The translations under genes were made by a program, and so were the position numbers. DNA of 63,754 nt from Roseomonas sp. 18066 (GTDB lineage: Bacteria; Pseudomonadota; Alphaproteobacteria; Acetobacterales; Acetobacteraceae): the NCBI RefSeq assembly GCF_902706185.1, contig NZ_CACSJM010000011.1:1-63754 (forward strand). The letters are read 5' to 3'. Under the pieces are notes generated by a model that had not been told where the DNA came from, did no database searches, and saw only the letters and a list, made by a program, of their open reading frames with translations. This document shows positions 49,211 through 57,879 of this stretch, piece after piece. Position 1 is the first letter of the stretch, and each line of letters opens with the position of its first letter.

Positions 49211-50418
49211 GCGGCGCGCTCCGCGGCGGTCGGGACCAGAACGGCTGCTTCGGCAGCCAGCCCGGCAATGGCGTCGTCGGTGAAGCCGAGCTCGCGCAGG
49301 ATCTCGGCCGTGTGCTGCCCGTGCAGCGGCGGCGGGCGCTCGCCTTCCCGCGCCGCACCGTCGAAGGCGACGGGGAAGCCGATCTGCGGCATGGCGCCCA
49401 GCACCGGATGGTCGGTGGTCAGCACCAGCCCGCGGCTGGCCAGCTGCGGATGCGCCAGCGCCTGGTCCAGCGTCTGGATCGCGCTGCAAGGCACCCCGGC
49501 GGCCGACAGCGCCTGCAGCCAGTGTCGCAGCGGCCGCTCGCCGATCTTCGCCTGCACCAGGCCGACGATCGCCGCCCGGTTCTCGACGCGGGCGGCATTG
49601 GTCAGGAAGCGTGGATCCGCGGCGAGCGGCGCCAGCCCGAGCAGCGCGCAGAGGCGGCGGAACTGCGCGTCGTTCCCGGCGCCGATCATCAGGCTGCCAT
49701 CGGCCGCATCGAAGGCCTGGTAGGGCGCCAGCGACGGATGCCCGGTGCCCATCGGTTGCGGCACCTGCCCCGTCAGCCAGTAGTTCTGGGCCAGGTAGGT
49801 CATCTGCGCCATCGCCGTGTCCAGCAGCGACAGGTCGACATGGCAGCCCTGGCCGGTCCTGCCGCGTTCCAGCAGGGCGGCCAGGATGCCGCTGAGGGCG
49901 AAGCTGCCGGTGCCGAGATCGACCGGCGAGAAGCTGGCGCGGGCGACGGCGCCCCCCGCTTGGCCCATGGTGCTGATCATGCCGCTGAAGGCCTGCAGCA
50001 TGACGTCGTAGCCCGGCTGCTCGCCCAGCGGTCCGGCGCGGCCGAAGCCCGAGATCTCGCAGTAGATCAGCCGCGGATTGAGCCCGCGCAGCGTCGCGCT
50101 GTCGACGCCGAGGCGGGCGGCGGCACCGCCGCCGAAGCCCTGGATGACCACATCGGCCTGCCGCGCCAGGGCATGGACGATGGCGCGCCCGGCCGCGCTC
50201 TTCAGGTCGAGGGCGATGCTGCGCTTGTTGCGGTTCAGCGCCATGAAGGTGGCCGACTGCCCCTGCTTCATCGGCGCCCAGGCGCGGGTGTCGTCGCCGC
50301 CCTGCACCGGCTCGACCTTGATGACCTCGGCGCCCAGGTCGCCGAGATACTGGCCGCAGAGCGGGCCGGCGAAGACCTTGCTGAGGTCGAGGACCTTGAT
50401 GTCGCGAAGCGGCTTCAT
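49207..50418 (-). CDS. CaiB/BaiF family (class III) CoA-transferase
   Basis: 403 residues. KVLDLSKVFAGPLCGQYLGDLGAEVIKVEP, NRNKRSIALDLKSAAGRAIV, and catalytic Asp in FSPVDLGTGSFALSGILAAL are typical of the formyl-CoA/succinyl-CoA transferase family. It would activate a carboxylic acid as its CoA ester, using another CoA ester as donor, before the hydratases of the same operon act. Substrate unknown. Confidence 0.92.
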   Translation of the reverse strand: MKPLRDIKVLDLSKVFAGPLCGQYLGDLGAEVIKVEPVQGGDDTRAWAPMKQGQSATFMALNRNKRSIALDLKSAAGRAIVHALARQADVVIQGFGGGAAARLGVDSATLRGLNPRLIYCEISGFGRAGPLGEQPGYDVMLQAFSGMISTMGQAGGAVARASFSPVDLGTGSFALSGILAALLERGRTGQGCHVDLSLLDTAMAQMTYLAQNYWLTGQVPQPMGTGHPSLAPYQAFDAADGSLMIGAGNDAQFRRLCALLGLAPLAADPRFLTNAARVENRAAIVGLVQAKIGERPLRHWLQALSAAGVPCSAIQTLDQALAHPQLASRGLVLTTDHPVLGAMPQIGFPVAFDGAAREGERPPPLHGQHTAEILRELGFTDDAIAGLAAEAAVLVPTAAERAA

Positions 50419-50449
50419 GCGCGGGCTCCGGAAGGAAGGGAAGACATGC

Positions 50450-50944
50450 TCACGCGGCCGCCGGCCGGCGCCGCAGCAGGTAGCGGTGCCGCCCGTCGAG
50501 CACCATCACGCCCGCGCCGTTGTGGACGGTGCTGCGCAGCCCGACGACGCCGGTGGTCCGGTTCGGCGCCAGCTCGTCCACCTCCAGCGCGGGGTAGAGC
50601 GTGTCGCCGGCGAAGACCGGATGCAGGAAGCGGCTCGACTGCTCCAGGAAGGCCTTCAGCGAATCCTCGACCAGATGCGGGAAGATCCCCGCCCCGGCGG
50701 CGGTCTGGATGGCGACCTGGTAGCCATGCGCCAGCATGTCCGGCATGCCCCGCGCCCGGCAGTATTCCCGGTTGTAATGGACCGGGTGGTTGTCGCCGCT
50801 GGCCGCCTGGAAGGCGAGGAAGATGGCGTCGGTCATCGTCCGGCTGGGCAGGCAGAAGCGCTCGCCGAGCTGGAAATCCTCGAACCAGCGCTGCCCCGCC
50901 ACCATGCGATGCGCGCGGGGATCGAAGCCCTTGTCATTTTCCAT
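50450..50944 (-). CDS. MaoC-family dehydratase
   Basis: 164 residues from ATG 50944 behind GGGAGGA. A single hot-dog domain: FEDFQLGERFCLPSRTMTDA, then the catalytic Asp-x4-His in SGDNHPVHYNREYCRARGM, and MLAHGYQVAIQTA. MaoC dehydratases hydrate enoyl-CoA or mesaconyl/itaconyl-CoA-type esters. With the CoA-transferase next door the pair resembles itaconate- or branched-dicarboxylate pathways, but a lyase of that pathway is not in the operon. Confidence 0.9.
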   Translation of the reverse strand: MENDKGFDPRAHRMVAGQRWFEDFQLGERFCLPSRTMTDAIFLAFQAASGDNHPVHYNREYCRARGMPDMLAHGYQVAIQTAAGAGIFPHLVEDSLKAFLEQSSRFLHPVFAGDTLYPALEVDELAPNRTTGVVGLRSTVHNGAGVMVLDGRHRYLLRRRPAAA

Positions 50945-50967
50945 GCATGTTCCTCCCTGGGCGGGCC

Positions 50968-51939
50968 TCATTCGCGGCGGATCCCGGCCTCCTGCGCCAG
51001 CTTCACCCACCGCTCCTTCTCGCGGGAGAGAAAAGCGTCGAGCTCGCCATCGGGCGTGACGAAGGGCTCCGCGCCGCGCGCCCGCAGCCGCGCCGCGTAA
51101 TCGGGGGCGCTCGCCGCCGCGGTGACCGCGGCGCGCAGCTTGGCCAGCACCACGGCCGGGGTCTTGCGGGAGGCGAAGGCGGCGAACCAGCCGGAGAACT
51201 CGAAGCCCGCCAGCCCCGCCTCCTGCAGCGTCGGAACATCGGGCAGGCCGCTGGTGCGGAAGCCCGAGGTGACGCCCAGCGCCCGCACCGCCCCGGCCTG
51301 GATCTGCGGCGTCGAGGTGGTGACGCTGTCGAACAGGAAATCGACATCCCCCGCCAGCACCGCGTTCAGCGCCGGCGCGCTGCCGCCATAGGGCACGTTC
51401 ACCGCCTCGAAGCCGCCGAGCTGCTGCAGCAGGGTCGCCGTCACATGCGGCGAGCTGCCGAGGCCGAAGGTCGCGTAGGTCAGCGTGCCGGGCGCCTGGC
51501 GCCCCTGCGCGATCAGCTGCTGCACCGAGCTGACATCGCGCTTCTTCGGATTGACGATCAGGACATTGGGCAGCGCCGCGACGGTGGCCAACCCGGCGCA
51601 GTCGCGCGCGATGTCGACCTGGCCGGTGCCGTAGAGCGTCGGGTTCAGCGTGTACATCGTGCCGGTGGAGAACAGCACGGTATGGCCGTCGCCATCGGCC
51701 GCCGCGGCGGCGGCGCCGATATTGCCATTGGCGCCGGGCCGGTTCTCGACCACCGCGGTGCCGCCGATCTCCTGGCCGAGCCGCTCGGCGACCAGGCGGC
51801 CGATCAGGTCGGTCGGCCCGCCCGGCGCGAAGGGGACGATGACCCTGACGGGCTTGGTCGGCCAGGCGGGCTGGGCGTGGAGGGCAGGCGCGGCCAGGAC
51901 GGCGGGGCCGAGCATCAGGGCGAGGCGGCGGGTGAGCAT
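50968..51939 (-). CDS. Tripartite tricarboxylate transporter binding protein (Bug family)
   Basis: 323 residues with signal peptide 1-22 (LALMLGPAVLAAPALHA). Bug motifs: WPTKPVRVIVPFAPGGPTDL, VVENRPGANGNIGA, YATFGLGSSPHVTATLLQQL, VPYGGSAPALNAVLAGDVDF. It binds an organic acid in the periplasm. No TctA/TctB membrane genes are in the window; such orphan Bug proteins are common next to catabolic genes in Roseomonas- and Bordetella-like genomes and usually mark the substrate as a carboxylate. First gene of the operon divergent from a LysR gene. Confidence 0.93.
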   Translation of the reverse strand: MLTRRLALMLGPAVLAAPALHAQPAWPTKPVRVIVPFAPGGPTDLIGRLVAERLGQEIGGTAVVENRPGANGNIGAAAAAADGDGHTVLFSTGTMYTLNPTLYGTGQVDIARDCAGLATVAALPNVLIVNPKKRDVSSVQQLIAQGRQAPGTLTYATFGLGSSPHVTATLLQQLGGFEAVNVPYGGSAPALNAVLAGDVDFLFDSVTTSTPQIQAGAVRALGVTSGFRTSGLPDVPTLQEAGLAGFEFSGWFAAFASRKTPAVVLAKLRAAVTAAASAPDYAARLRARGAEPFVTPDGELDAFLSREKERWVKLAQEAGIRRE

Positions 51940-52050
51940 GACGTTTCCCTCTGCGGCGCCGGGCGGCCCTTGCCCCCCGGCGCACGGCCCCGTTCGGGGC
52001 TTCTGCAGGCAATCTCCGCCAAGCCTTCCCAGATTACAAAGACCTGGTTT

Positions 52051-52065
52051 ATCTACGATCCAGAT
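52051..52065. promoter_or_regulatory. LysR-type box between the Bug gene and lysR
   Basis: ATCT-ACGATCC-AGAT contains T-N11-A with 4-bp arms. It lies 21 bp upstream of the LysR start and 111 bp from the Bug-protein start, in an AT-richer stretch (52034-52080) holding a TTATAG hexamer as possible -10. Confidence 0.45.
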
Positions 52066-52086
52066 CATTCTGTTATAGGTCGCCGC

Positions 52087-53043
52087 ATGGATCTCCGCGC
52101 CCTGCGCAGCTTCGTGGCCGTCGTCGAGGAAGGCTCCTTCTCCGCCGCCGCCGTGCGCCTGCGCATCGCCCAGCCCGCCTTGAGCCAGCAGGCGCGCAAG
52201 CTGGAGGCGGAGCTCGGCTGCCAGCTGCTGGAGCGGCTGCCGCGCGGCGTGGTGCCGACGCCCGCGGGCGGGAAGCTGCTGGCCCATGCCCGCGACCTGC
52301 TGGCGCGCGCCGAGGCCGTGCGCGACGACCTGCGCGGCGAGGCCGCCCTGCCCACCGGCGAGGTGACGCTCGGCCTGCCGCAATCGGTCGCCGCCATGCT
52401 GACCCTGCCGCTGCTGGCCCGCGTGCTGGCCGAGCTGCCGCAGGTGAAGCTCCGCATCATCGAGAGCATGACCGGCTATATCCCCGACTGGCTGCGCGAA
52501 GGCCGGCTGGACCTGGCGATGGTGTTCCGCGCCGATGTCGGCGGCGGGCTGGTGCTGCGGCAGCTGTTGGAGGAGCAGCTGTTCCTGGCCGGGCCGCGCC
52601 AGGCGGCCGATGGCCCGCGGCCCGCTGCCGGCGGGCAGATCGGCACGGTCGCCTTCAGCGCGCTCGCCGGCCTGCCGCTGATCCTGCCCGGGGCGCCGCA
52701 TGGGCTGCGCCTGCTGATCGACCAGCGCGCGCGGCAGTCCGGCGTCCGGCTGCGCGTGGTGGCCGAGGTCGATGCCCTGGCCCAGCTGACCGCCGCCGCC
52801 AGCGCCGGGCTGGGCTGGTCGATCCTGTCCTACACCACCCTGCGCGAGGCGCTGGAGGCGAAGCGCATCAGCGTCTGGCGGATCCAGGATCCGGCGATCA
52901 CCCGGTCGATCTACCTGTGCCGCCCCGCCGACCGGCCGGCCACGCGCGCCGTCCAGGCGGTCGAGGAGCGAGTGCAGCAGGTGCTGCGGCGGCTGGTGGA
53001 GGAGGGCGGCTGGCCCGCCAGGCTGACCCCGCCGGCCGGGTGA
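52087..53043 (+). CDS. LysR-family regulator of the CoA-transferase operon
   Basis: 318 residues from ATG 52087. MDLRALRSFVAVVEEGSFSA ... RLRIAQPALSQQARKLEAELGCQLLERLPRG is a canonical LysR helix-turn-helix, close to the Nac/CynR group; the effector domain includes GLPQSVAAMLTLPLLARVL and the final helix region LSYTTLREALEAKRISVWRI. Divergent from the Bug/MaoC/CoA-transferase/crotonase operon, which it probably activates on sensing the imported acid or its CoA ester. Confidence 0.92.
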   Translation: MDLRALRSFVAVVEEGSFSAAAVRLRIAQPALSQQARKLEAELGCQLLERLPRGVVPTPAGGKLLAHARDLLARAEAVRDDLRGEAALPTGEVTLGLPQSVAAMLTLPLLARVLAELPQVKLRIIESMTGYIPDWLREGRLDLAMVFRADVGGGLVLRQLLEEQLFLAGPRQAADGPRPAAGGQIGTVAFSALAGLPLILPGAPHGLRLLIDQRARQSGVRLRVVAEVDALAQLTAAASAGLGWSILSYTTLREALEAKRISVWRIQDPAITRSIYLCRPADRPATRAVQAVEERVQQVLRRLVEEGGWPARLTPPAG

Positions 53044-53068
53044 GGGCGGCCAGGCGCCGGGTGGCGCC

Positions 53069-53716
53069 TCAGCGTCCCGCCGGGCCCGCGGCGCCCAGCG
53101 CCTGGGCGATGCCCAGGCCGCCCAGCCGCGCGGTGCCCAGCAGCCGGTCGCGGCCATGGCCGGCGCGGGCCATGCCCGACATGCCCACCAGCAGGGCGGT
53201 GGTGAAATCGGTCAGCGCCGCGGCCGCCTCCGGATGGGTGGCGGCGATGAAGCGGTGCAGGGTTTCCGTGGCGGCGGCGGTCAGCGCGCGGGCGGCCTCC
53301 CGCGCCTCGGGGTCGTTGCAGCGGGCGCCCTCGATGGTCAGGCAGCCCGCGGCGGCGGCACCCGGACCGTCGGGGTCGGCGGCATAGCGCCCGGCGGCAT
53401 CCTCCAGCACGGCGGCCAGGGCCTCGGCGACGGGGCGCCCGGGCCGCAGGATGGCATCCAGCGGAATGCCCGCGGTGCCGGTGTAGCGGCAGAGGGTGCG
53501 GGCATAGAGCGCCGCCTTGCTGCCGAAGGCGGCGTAGAAGCTGGGCGGGTTGATGCCGAGGGCCTCGGTGATCTCGGCGATGCTGACCGCGTCGTAGCCG
53601 CGCGCATGGAACAGCCGCTGCGCAGTGGCGACGGCCTGCTCCGGGTCGAAGCTGCGGGGGCGGCCCCTGGGTCGGCCAGTGGGTCGTCCACTGGGTCGGG
53701 AGATATTTGTAGTCAT
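53069..53716 (-). CDS. bdcR: TetR-family repressor BdcR
   Basis: 215 residues from ATG 53716. After a basic low-complexity leader (GRPTGRPRGRPRSFDPEQ) comes the helix-turn-helix AVSIAEITEALGINPPSFYAAFGSKAALYARTL, which closely follows E. coli BdcR. The remainder is the ligand-binding helical core, with GCLTIEGARCNDPEAREAAR matching the same family. It diverges from bdcA, as in E. coli, and two TGTA-N8-TACA repeats lie between and over the starts. Confidence 0.9.
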   Translation of the reverse strand: MTTNISRPSGRPTGRPRGRPRSFDPEQAVATAQRLFHARGYDAVSIAEITEALGINPPSFYAAFGSKAALYARTLCRYTGTAGIPLDAILRPGRPVAEALAAVLEDAAGRYAADPDGPGAAAAGCLTIEGARCNDPEAREAARALTAAATETLHRFIAATHPEAAAALTDFTTALLVGMSGMARAGHGRDRLLGTARLGGLGIAQALGAAGPAGR

Positions 53717-53723
53717 TCTTACA
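53708..53723. promoter_or_regulatory. TetR (BdcR) operator copy 1
   Basis: TGTA-GTCATTCT-TACA: 4-bp arms with 8-bp spacing, overlapping the bdcR start codon. It has the same layout as copy 2, 47 bp away. Confidence 0.6.
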
Positions 53724-53753
53724 CTATGCCTTGACCAGGCTGCCTTCTGAATT

Positions 53754-53771
53754 ATGTAGGGCTTCATACAT
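53754..53771. promoter_or_regulatory. TetR (BdcR) operator copy 2
   Basis: ATGTA-GGGCTTCA-TACAT: perfect 5-bp arms with 8-bp spacing, 20 bp before the bdcA start. It shares TGTA-N8-TACA with copy 1, which supports a common binding protein. Confidence 0.65.
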
Positions 53772-53791
53772 TAATCCTCAAGGAGGTTAGC

Positions 53792-54505
53792 ATGGCTGGT
53801 TTTCAGGGTCAGTCCGTCCTCGTCCTCGGCGGCAGCCGCGGCATCGGCGCCGCCATCGTGCGCCGCTTCGCCGGTGACGGCGCGAAGGTCATCTTCACCT
53901 ATGCCGGGTCGCGCGACGCGGCGGAGAAGCTGGCGGCCGAGACCGGCAGCCAGGCGGTGCTGACCGACAGCGCCGACCGCGACGCGGTGATCGCCCGGGT
54001 GCGCGACAGCGGGCCGCTCGACGTGCTGGTGGTCAATGCCGGGGTCGGCGCCTTCGGCGACCCGCTGGAGCAGGACCCGGATGCGGTGGACCGGCTGCTG
54101 CGGATCAACGTCAACGCGCCCTACCACGCGGCGGTCGAGGCGGCGCGGCGGATGCCGGAAGGCGGGCGGATCATCGTGATCGGCTCGGTCAATGGCGACC
54201 GCATCCCCTTCCCCGGCCTGACCGCCTACGCCATGAGCAAGTCGGCGCTGCAGGGCATGGCGCGCGGGCTGGCGCGGGATTTCGGGCCGCGCGGCATCAC
54301 CGTCAATGTCGTGCAGCCCGGGCCGATCGACACCGACCTGAACCCGGCCGACGGGCCGATGAAGGACATCCAGCACGCCGTCATGGCGCTGAAGCGCCAC
54401 GGGCGGCCGGAAGACGTGGCCGGGATGGTGGCCTGGCTGGCCGGGCCCGAGGCGAGCTTCGTGACCGGCGCGATGCACACCATCGATGGCGGCTTCGGCG
54501 CCTGA
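53792..54505 (+). CDS. bdcA: Short-chain dehydrogenase BdcA (c-di-GMP-binding biofilm-dispersal type)
   Basis: 237 residues, the same length as E. coli BdcA and with long shared stretches: VLVLGGSRGIGAAIVRRF (NAD-binding glycines), FTYAGSRDAAEKLAAETG, LTDSADRDAVIARVR, QGMARGLARDFGPRGITVNV and GPEASFVTGAMHTIDGGFGA. The SDR Ser-Tyr-Lys triad is in IGSVNGD, TAYAMSK. E. coli BdcA promotes biofilm dispersal by sequestering c-di-GMP; whether this one binds c-di-GMP or is mainly an oxidoreductase is not visible. Shine-Dalgarno AAGGAGG precedes the start. Confidence 0.92.
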   Translation: MAGFQGQSVLVLGGSRGIGAAIVRRFAGDGAKVIFTYAGSRDAAEKLAAETGSQAVLTDSADRDAVIARVRDSGPLDVLVVNAGVGAFGDPLEQDPDAVDRLLRINVNAPYHAAVEAARRMPEGGRIIVIGSVNGDRIPFPGLTAYAMSKSALQGMARGLARDFGPRGITVNVVQPGPIDTDLNPADGPMKDIQHAVMALKRHGRPEDVAGMVAWLAGPEASFVTGAMHTIDGGFGA

Positions 54506-55089
54506 TCCGACGGCATCGACGGGCTGGCCCTGCGCCATCCCGACCCGGCTGCTCCTCCGGGAGCCGCATTTCGGCAAGGTGGGTGACGGCGACACCCTTG
54601 CTGGAGCAGCCGGTCACCGCGCTGGCACGGTTCTCCTGGCTCGAGGCAACGGGCCTCGCGACCTCGGCGATCATGTCGACGAGGGTCGGCGTCCTCCTGC
54701 GGCCCCCCCAACTGGATAGGGACATCGATCGGGAGGCGCCCGGGACCACCGCGACAGCCGCCACAAAGGCGGCCGGCGACATCGGTCGCCGGGCACCCTG
54801 CGCCGTCCCGGCCCTTGAGAACGACCCCTGGCGCTGCGGAAGCTTCGAGCGAAACCCTGGGAAAGGCCTGGATGACGCTTTTGCCAACCGGTGCCGCCGC
54901 GTCGCGCCCCGGCGAAGCTTCGCCGAAGACCTCCTGATTCTAAATGTTTTTTACAAAGATCGCCTGACGCCAGGAACGGTGTCCGGGACACCGCATGGCG
55001 GCGCGGGCCGTCTCGACAGGCCTCGACCCGCTTGCGGCCCCGACGATATATCAAATAGTCTATCGCGAAACGGGGTTGGGCAAGCGGGC
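54506..55089. other. 584 bp without a convincing gene; promoter of the amide-utilisation cluster at its end
   Basis: Open frames exist on both strands, but none resembles a known family, and all change character abruptly. Positions 54540-54900 might be decayed coding sequence. From 54940 the DNA turns AT-richer (CTAAATGTTTTTTACAAAG) and at 55045-55065 carries GATATATCAAATAGTCTATC just before the ABC transporter. That is where the promoter and operator of the cluster should be. Confidence 0.4.
55045..55054. promoter_or_regulatory. GATATATCAA motif, copy upstream of the ABC transporter
   Basis: GATATATC is self-complementary. The 10-mer GATATATCAA occurs again at 62305-62314 before the aminotransferase gene. 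CGATA/TATCG arms (55044-55048, 55061-55065) flank it. Candidate site for the GntR regulator encoded in the cluster. Confidence 0.5.
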
Positions 55090-56187
55090 ATGGCGGAAGC
55101 GGCGCGCGACCAGGGTGGCATCCTGCTGGAAGGGCTGGTCAAGCGCTTCGGGCCGGTGGCGGCGATCGACGATGTCTCGCTGGCGGTGCAGCCGGGCGAG
55201 TTCCTGGCGCTGCTCGGCCCCTCCGGCTCGGGCAAGACTTCCATTCTCATGACCATCGCGGGCTTCGAGTTCCCGGATGCCGGGCGCGTCGTCATCGGCG
55301 GCGAGGACGTCACCTGGACGCCGCCCAACCGCCGCAACCTGGGCATGGTGTTCCAGCGCTACACGCTGTTCCCGCATATGACGGTGCTGGAGAATATCGC
55401 CTTCCCGCTGAAGATGCGCGGCGTGTCCCGCGCTGCGCGAGAGGAGCAGGCCCGCGCCGCCTTGCGCACGGTGCGGCTGGAAAAATACGGCGACCGTCGC
55501 CCGGCGCAGCTTTCGGGCGGCCAGCAGCAGCGCGTCGCCATCGCCCGCGCCATCGTCTATCGCCCGCGCGTGCTGCTGATGGACGAGCCGCTTTCTGCGC
55601 TGGACAAGAACCTGCGCGAGGAGATGCAGATCGAGATCAAGCAGCTGCAGCGCGAGATCGGCATCACCGTGGTCTTCGTCACCCACGACCAGACCGAGGC
55701 CCTGACCATGGCCGACCGCGTCGCCGTGCTCGACCATGGCCGGCTGCAGCAGGTCGGTGCCCCCCGCGCCCTCTACGAGGCGCCCGAGACCCCTTTCGTC
55801 GCCCGCTTCATCGGCGAGACGAATTTTTTCGGCGGCCGCGCCGATGGCGCCGCCAGCGACGGCCAGCTTTTCCCGGTGCAGCTGGACAATGGCACGCAGA
55901 CCGGCGCGCAGGCGGTCGGCGCCATCGCCGCCGGCGCGAAGCTGACCCTCGCCCTGCGGCCGGAGCGGCTGCGCCTGGCCCCTGCCGGCGCCCCGGGCCT
56001 GGCCGCCGAGGTGCGCGAGGCCATCTATGTCGGCAATGCCACCACCCTGCTGCTGCGCGCGGCCGATGGCGCGACCTTGCGCGCCCGCATCCCCGCCGGC
56101 GCCGGCCTCGCGGAGCCGGCGCCAGGAGAAAACGTCACCCTGCAATGGGAAGCCGCCGATGCGCGCGCCTTCCCGGCCGCGGCCTGA
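55090..56187 (+). CDS. Polyamine-type ABC transporter ATP-binding protein (PotA-like)
   Basis: 365 residues from ATG 55090. Walker A GPSGSGKTS, Q-loop MVFQRYTLFPHM, signature LSGGQQQRVAIARAI, Walker B VLLMDEPLSALD and switch His FVTHDQTEAL, followed by ARFIGETNFFGG and a TOBE domain (about 285-360). This is the PotA/FbpC/CysA-type importer ATPase. The start of a cluster that continues with two permeases, a GntR regulator, a binding protein and the amidohydrolase genes; stop overlaps the next start (TGATG). Confidence 0.92.
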   Translation: MAEAARDQGGILLEGLVKRFGPVAAIDDVSLAVQPGEFLALLGPSGSGKTSILMTIAGFEFPDAGRVVIGGEDVTWTPPNRRNLGMVFQRYTLFPHMTVLENIAFPLKMRGVSRAAREEQARAALRTVRLEKYGDRRPAQLSGGQQQRVAIARAIVYRPRVLLMDEPLSALDKNLREEMQIEIKQLQREIGITVVFVTHDQTEALTMADRVAVLDHGRLQQVGAPRALYEAPETPFVARFIGETNFFGGRADGAASDGQLFPVQLDNGTQTGAQAVGAIAAGAKLTLALRPERLRLAPAGAPGLAAEVREAIYVGNATTLLLRAADGATLRARIPAGAGLAEPAPGENVTLQWEAADARAFPAAA

Positions 56188-57053
56188 TGCGGCGCCCGTT
56201 TTCTTTTCTGCTGGCCGGCCGCCGCTACAGCCCGGCGGCAAGCCTGCTGCTGGCCACACCCTTCCTGCTGTTGATCATCGTCGTCTTCCTGCTGCCATTG
56301 GCGACGCTGCTGCATGAATCGCTGTTCCTGCCGACACCCGGGCTGCAGCATTATGAGCGCGCGCTCGCCGAGCCGGTCTATCTGCGCGTCATGCTGCGGA
56401 CCCTGCGCATCGCGGCGCAGGTGACGCTGCTGGCCCTGGTGCTGGCCTGGCCGCTGGCCTGGGTGATGTCGCGCAGCAAGGGCCTCGGCTTGGCGCTGCT
56501 GGCCGCCGCCGTGCTGCTGCCGCTCTGGACCTCGGTGCTGGTGCGCACCTATGCCTGGATGGTGCTGCTGCAGCGCAACGGCGTCATCAACCAGTGGCTG
56601 CAGAAGCTGGGCATCGCCGCCGAGCCGCTGAAGCTGCTCTACACCGAGCCCGCCGTGGTCCTGGCCATGAGCCATGTCCTGCTGCCCTTCATGGTGCTGC
56701 CGATCTATTCGGCGCTGAAGGGCATTCCTGAGGATTACACCCGAGCGGCGCAGATGCTGGGCGCCTCGGCCTGGGCCAGCTTCCGCGAGGTGATCTGGCC
56801 GCTGGCTTTGCCCGGCGTCACCTCCGGCTGCCTGATGGTCTTCCTGCTGGCGCTGGGCTTCTTCGTCACGCCGGCGCTGATCGGCGGGCCACAGCAGATG
56901 ATGATCGCGACCCTGGTCTCGCAGCAGGTGCGCGAGATGCTGGACTGGTCCTTCGCCGGCGCGCTGGTCGGCATCCTTCTGGCCTTCGTCCTGCTGCTGA
57001 CGGTGATCTTCCGCCGCGCGGTCCGCCTCGACCGCTTCGTGGGGCAGGGCTGA
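56187..57053 (+). CDS. Polyamine-type ABC transporter permease 1 (PotB-like)
   Basis: 288 residues from ATG 56187 (TGATG with the ATPase). Six hydrophobic segments, the first LLLATPFLLLIIVVFLLPLA; EAA loop EDYTRAAQMLGASAWASFREVIWPLALPG near residue 190. The RTYAWMVLLQRNGVINQWL and GFFVTPALIGGPQQMMIATL segments are typical of PotB/YdcU. Overlaps permease 2 by one base. Confidence 0.92.
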   Translation: MRRPFSFLLAGRRYSPAASLLLATPFLLLIIVVFLLPLATLLHESLFLPTPGLQHYERALAEPVYLRVMLRTLRIAAQVTLLALVLAWPLAWVMSRSKGLGLALLAAAVLLPLWTSVLVRTYAWMVLLQRNGVINQWLQKLGIAAEPLKLLYTEPAVVLAMSHVLLPFMVLPIYSALKGIPEDYTRAAQMLGASAWASFREVIWPLALPGVTSGCLMVFLLALGFFVTPALIGGPQQMMIATLVSQQVREMLDWSFAGALVGILLAFVLLLTVIFRRAVRLDRFVGQG

Positions 57054-57877
57054 TGACCCGCGCGCCGCACCAGGCCGGCCGCATGGCGCTGAACGCCGCG
57101 GCCTATGCCGTCACGGTCTTCCTGCTGCTGCCGACACTGATCATCATCCCGATGTCCTTCGGCCCGGAACGTTTTCTCCAGTTCCCGCCCAGCGGCTTCT
57201 CGATGCGCTGGTACCTGGAATATTTCCGCGATGAGGAGTGGTTGCGCGCCACCTTCTTCAGCCTGGAGGCCGGCCTCATCTCGGCCATCGGCGCCACCCT
57301 GGTCGGCACGCTGCTGGCGCTTGCCTTGGTGCGCGGCCGGCTGCCGGCGCGCGGCTTCATCGAGCTGCTGGTGGTCGGCCCCGTCATCGTCCCGCATGTC
57401 GCCCTGGCCGTCGCCATGTTCCTGGTCTTCGAGCAGCTGCGGCTGACCGGCACGCTGCTCGGCTTCGCCATGGCGCATACGGTGCTGGCCCTGCCTTTCG
57501 TCGTCTTCACGGTGCTCGCGGCCCTCTACCGTTTCGATGCGGAGCTGGAGCGGGCGGCGCTGTCCTGTGGCGCCGGGCCGGTCGCCAGCTTCTTCCACGT
57601 CACCCTGCCGCTGATCGCGCCGGGCGTGGTCTCGGCAGCCCTTTTCGCCTTCGTCATCTCCTTCGACGAGGCCGTCGTCTCCTTCTTCATCTCGGGGCTG
57701 GATCGCAAGACACTCCCCAGAAAAATGTTCGAGGATATCGACTACAATATCTCCCCCACCCTGGCGGCCGTCGCCACCATGCTGACCCTGCTGACCATCG
57801 GCGCCCTGCTGCTCGGCTATGCGCTGAAGCGTGCTATGGAGCGGCGCGCCGCGGCCGCGGCGGAAGAGGGTGAGTGA
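57053..57877 (+). CDS. Polyamine-type ABC transporter permease 2 (PotC-like)
   Basis: 274 residues. Membrane helices beginning AAYAVTVFLLLPTLIIIPMSF, the PotC-like SFGPERFLQFPPSGFSMRWYLEYF, EAA loop ELERAALSCGAGPVASFFHVTLPLIAPG near residue 170 and SFDEAVVSFFISGLDRKTLPRKMFEDIDYNISPT. Completes the heterodimeric channel with permease 1. Confidence 0.92.
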   Translation: MTRAPHQAGRMALNAAAYAVTVFLLLPTLIIIPMSFGPERFLQFPPSGFSMRWYLEYFRDEEWLRATFFSLEAGLISAIGATLVGTLLALALVRGRLPARGFIELLVVGPVIVPHVALAVAMFLVFEQLRLTGTLLGFAMAHTVLALPFVVFTVLAALYRFDAELERAALSCGAGPVASFFHVTLPLIAPGVVSAALFAFVISFDEAVVSFFISGLDRKTLPRKMFEDIDYNISPTLAAVATMLTLLTIGALLLGYALKRAMERRAAAAAEEGE

Positions 57878-57879
57878 GC

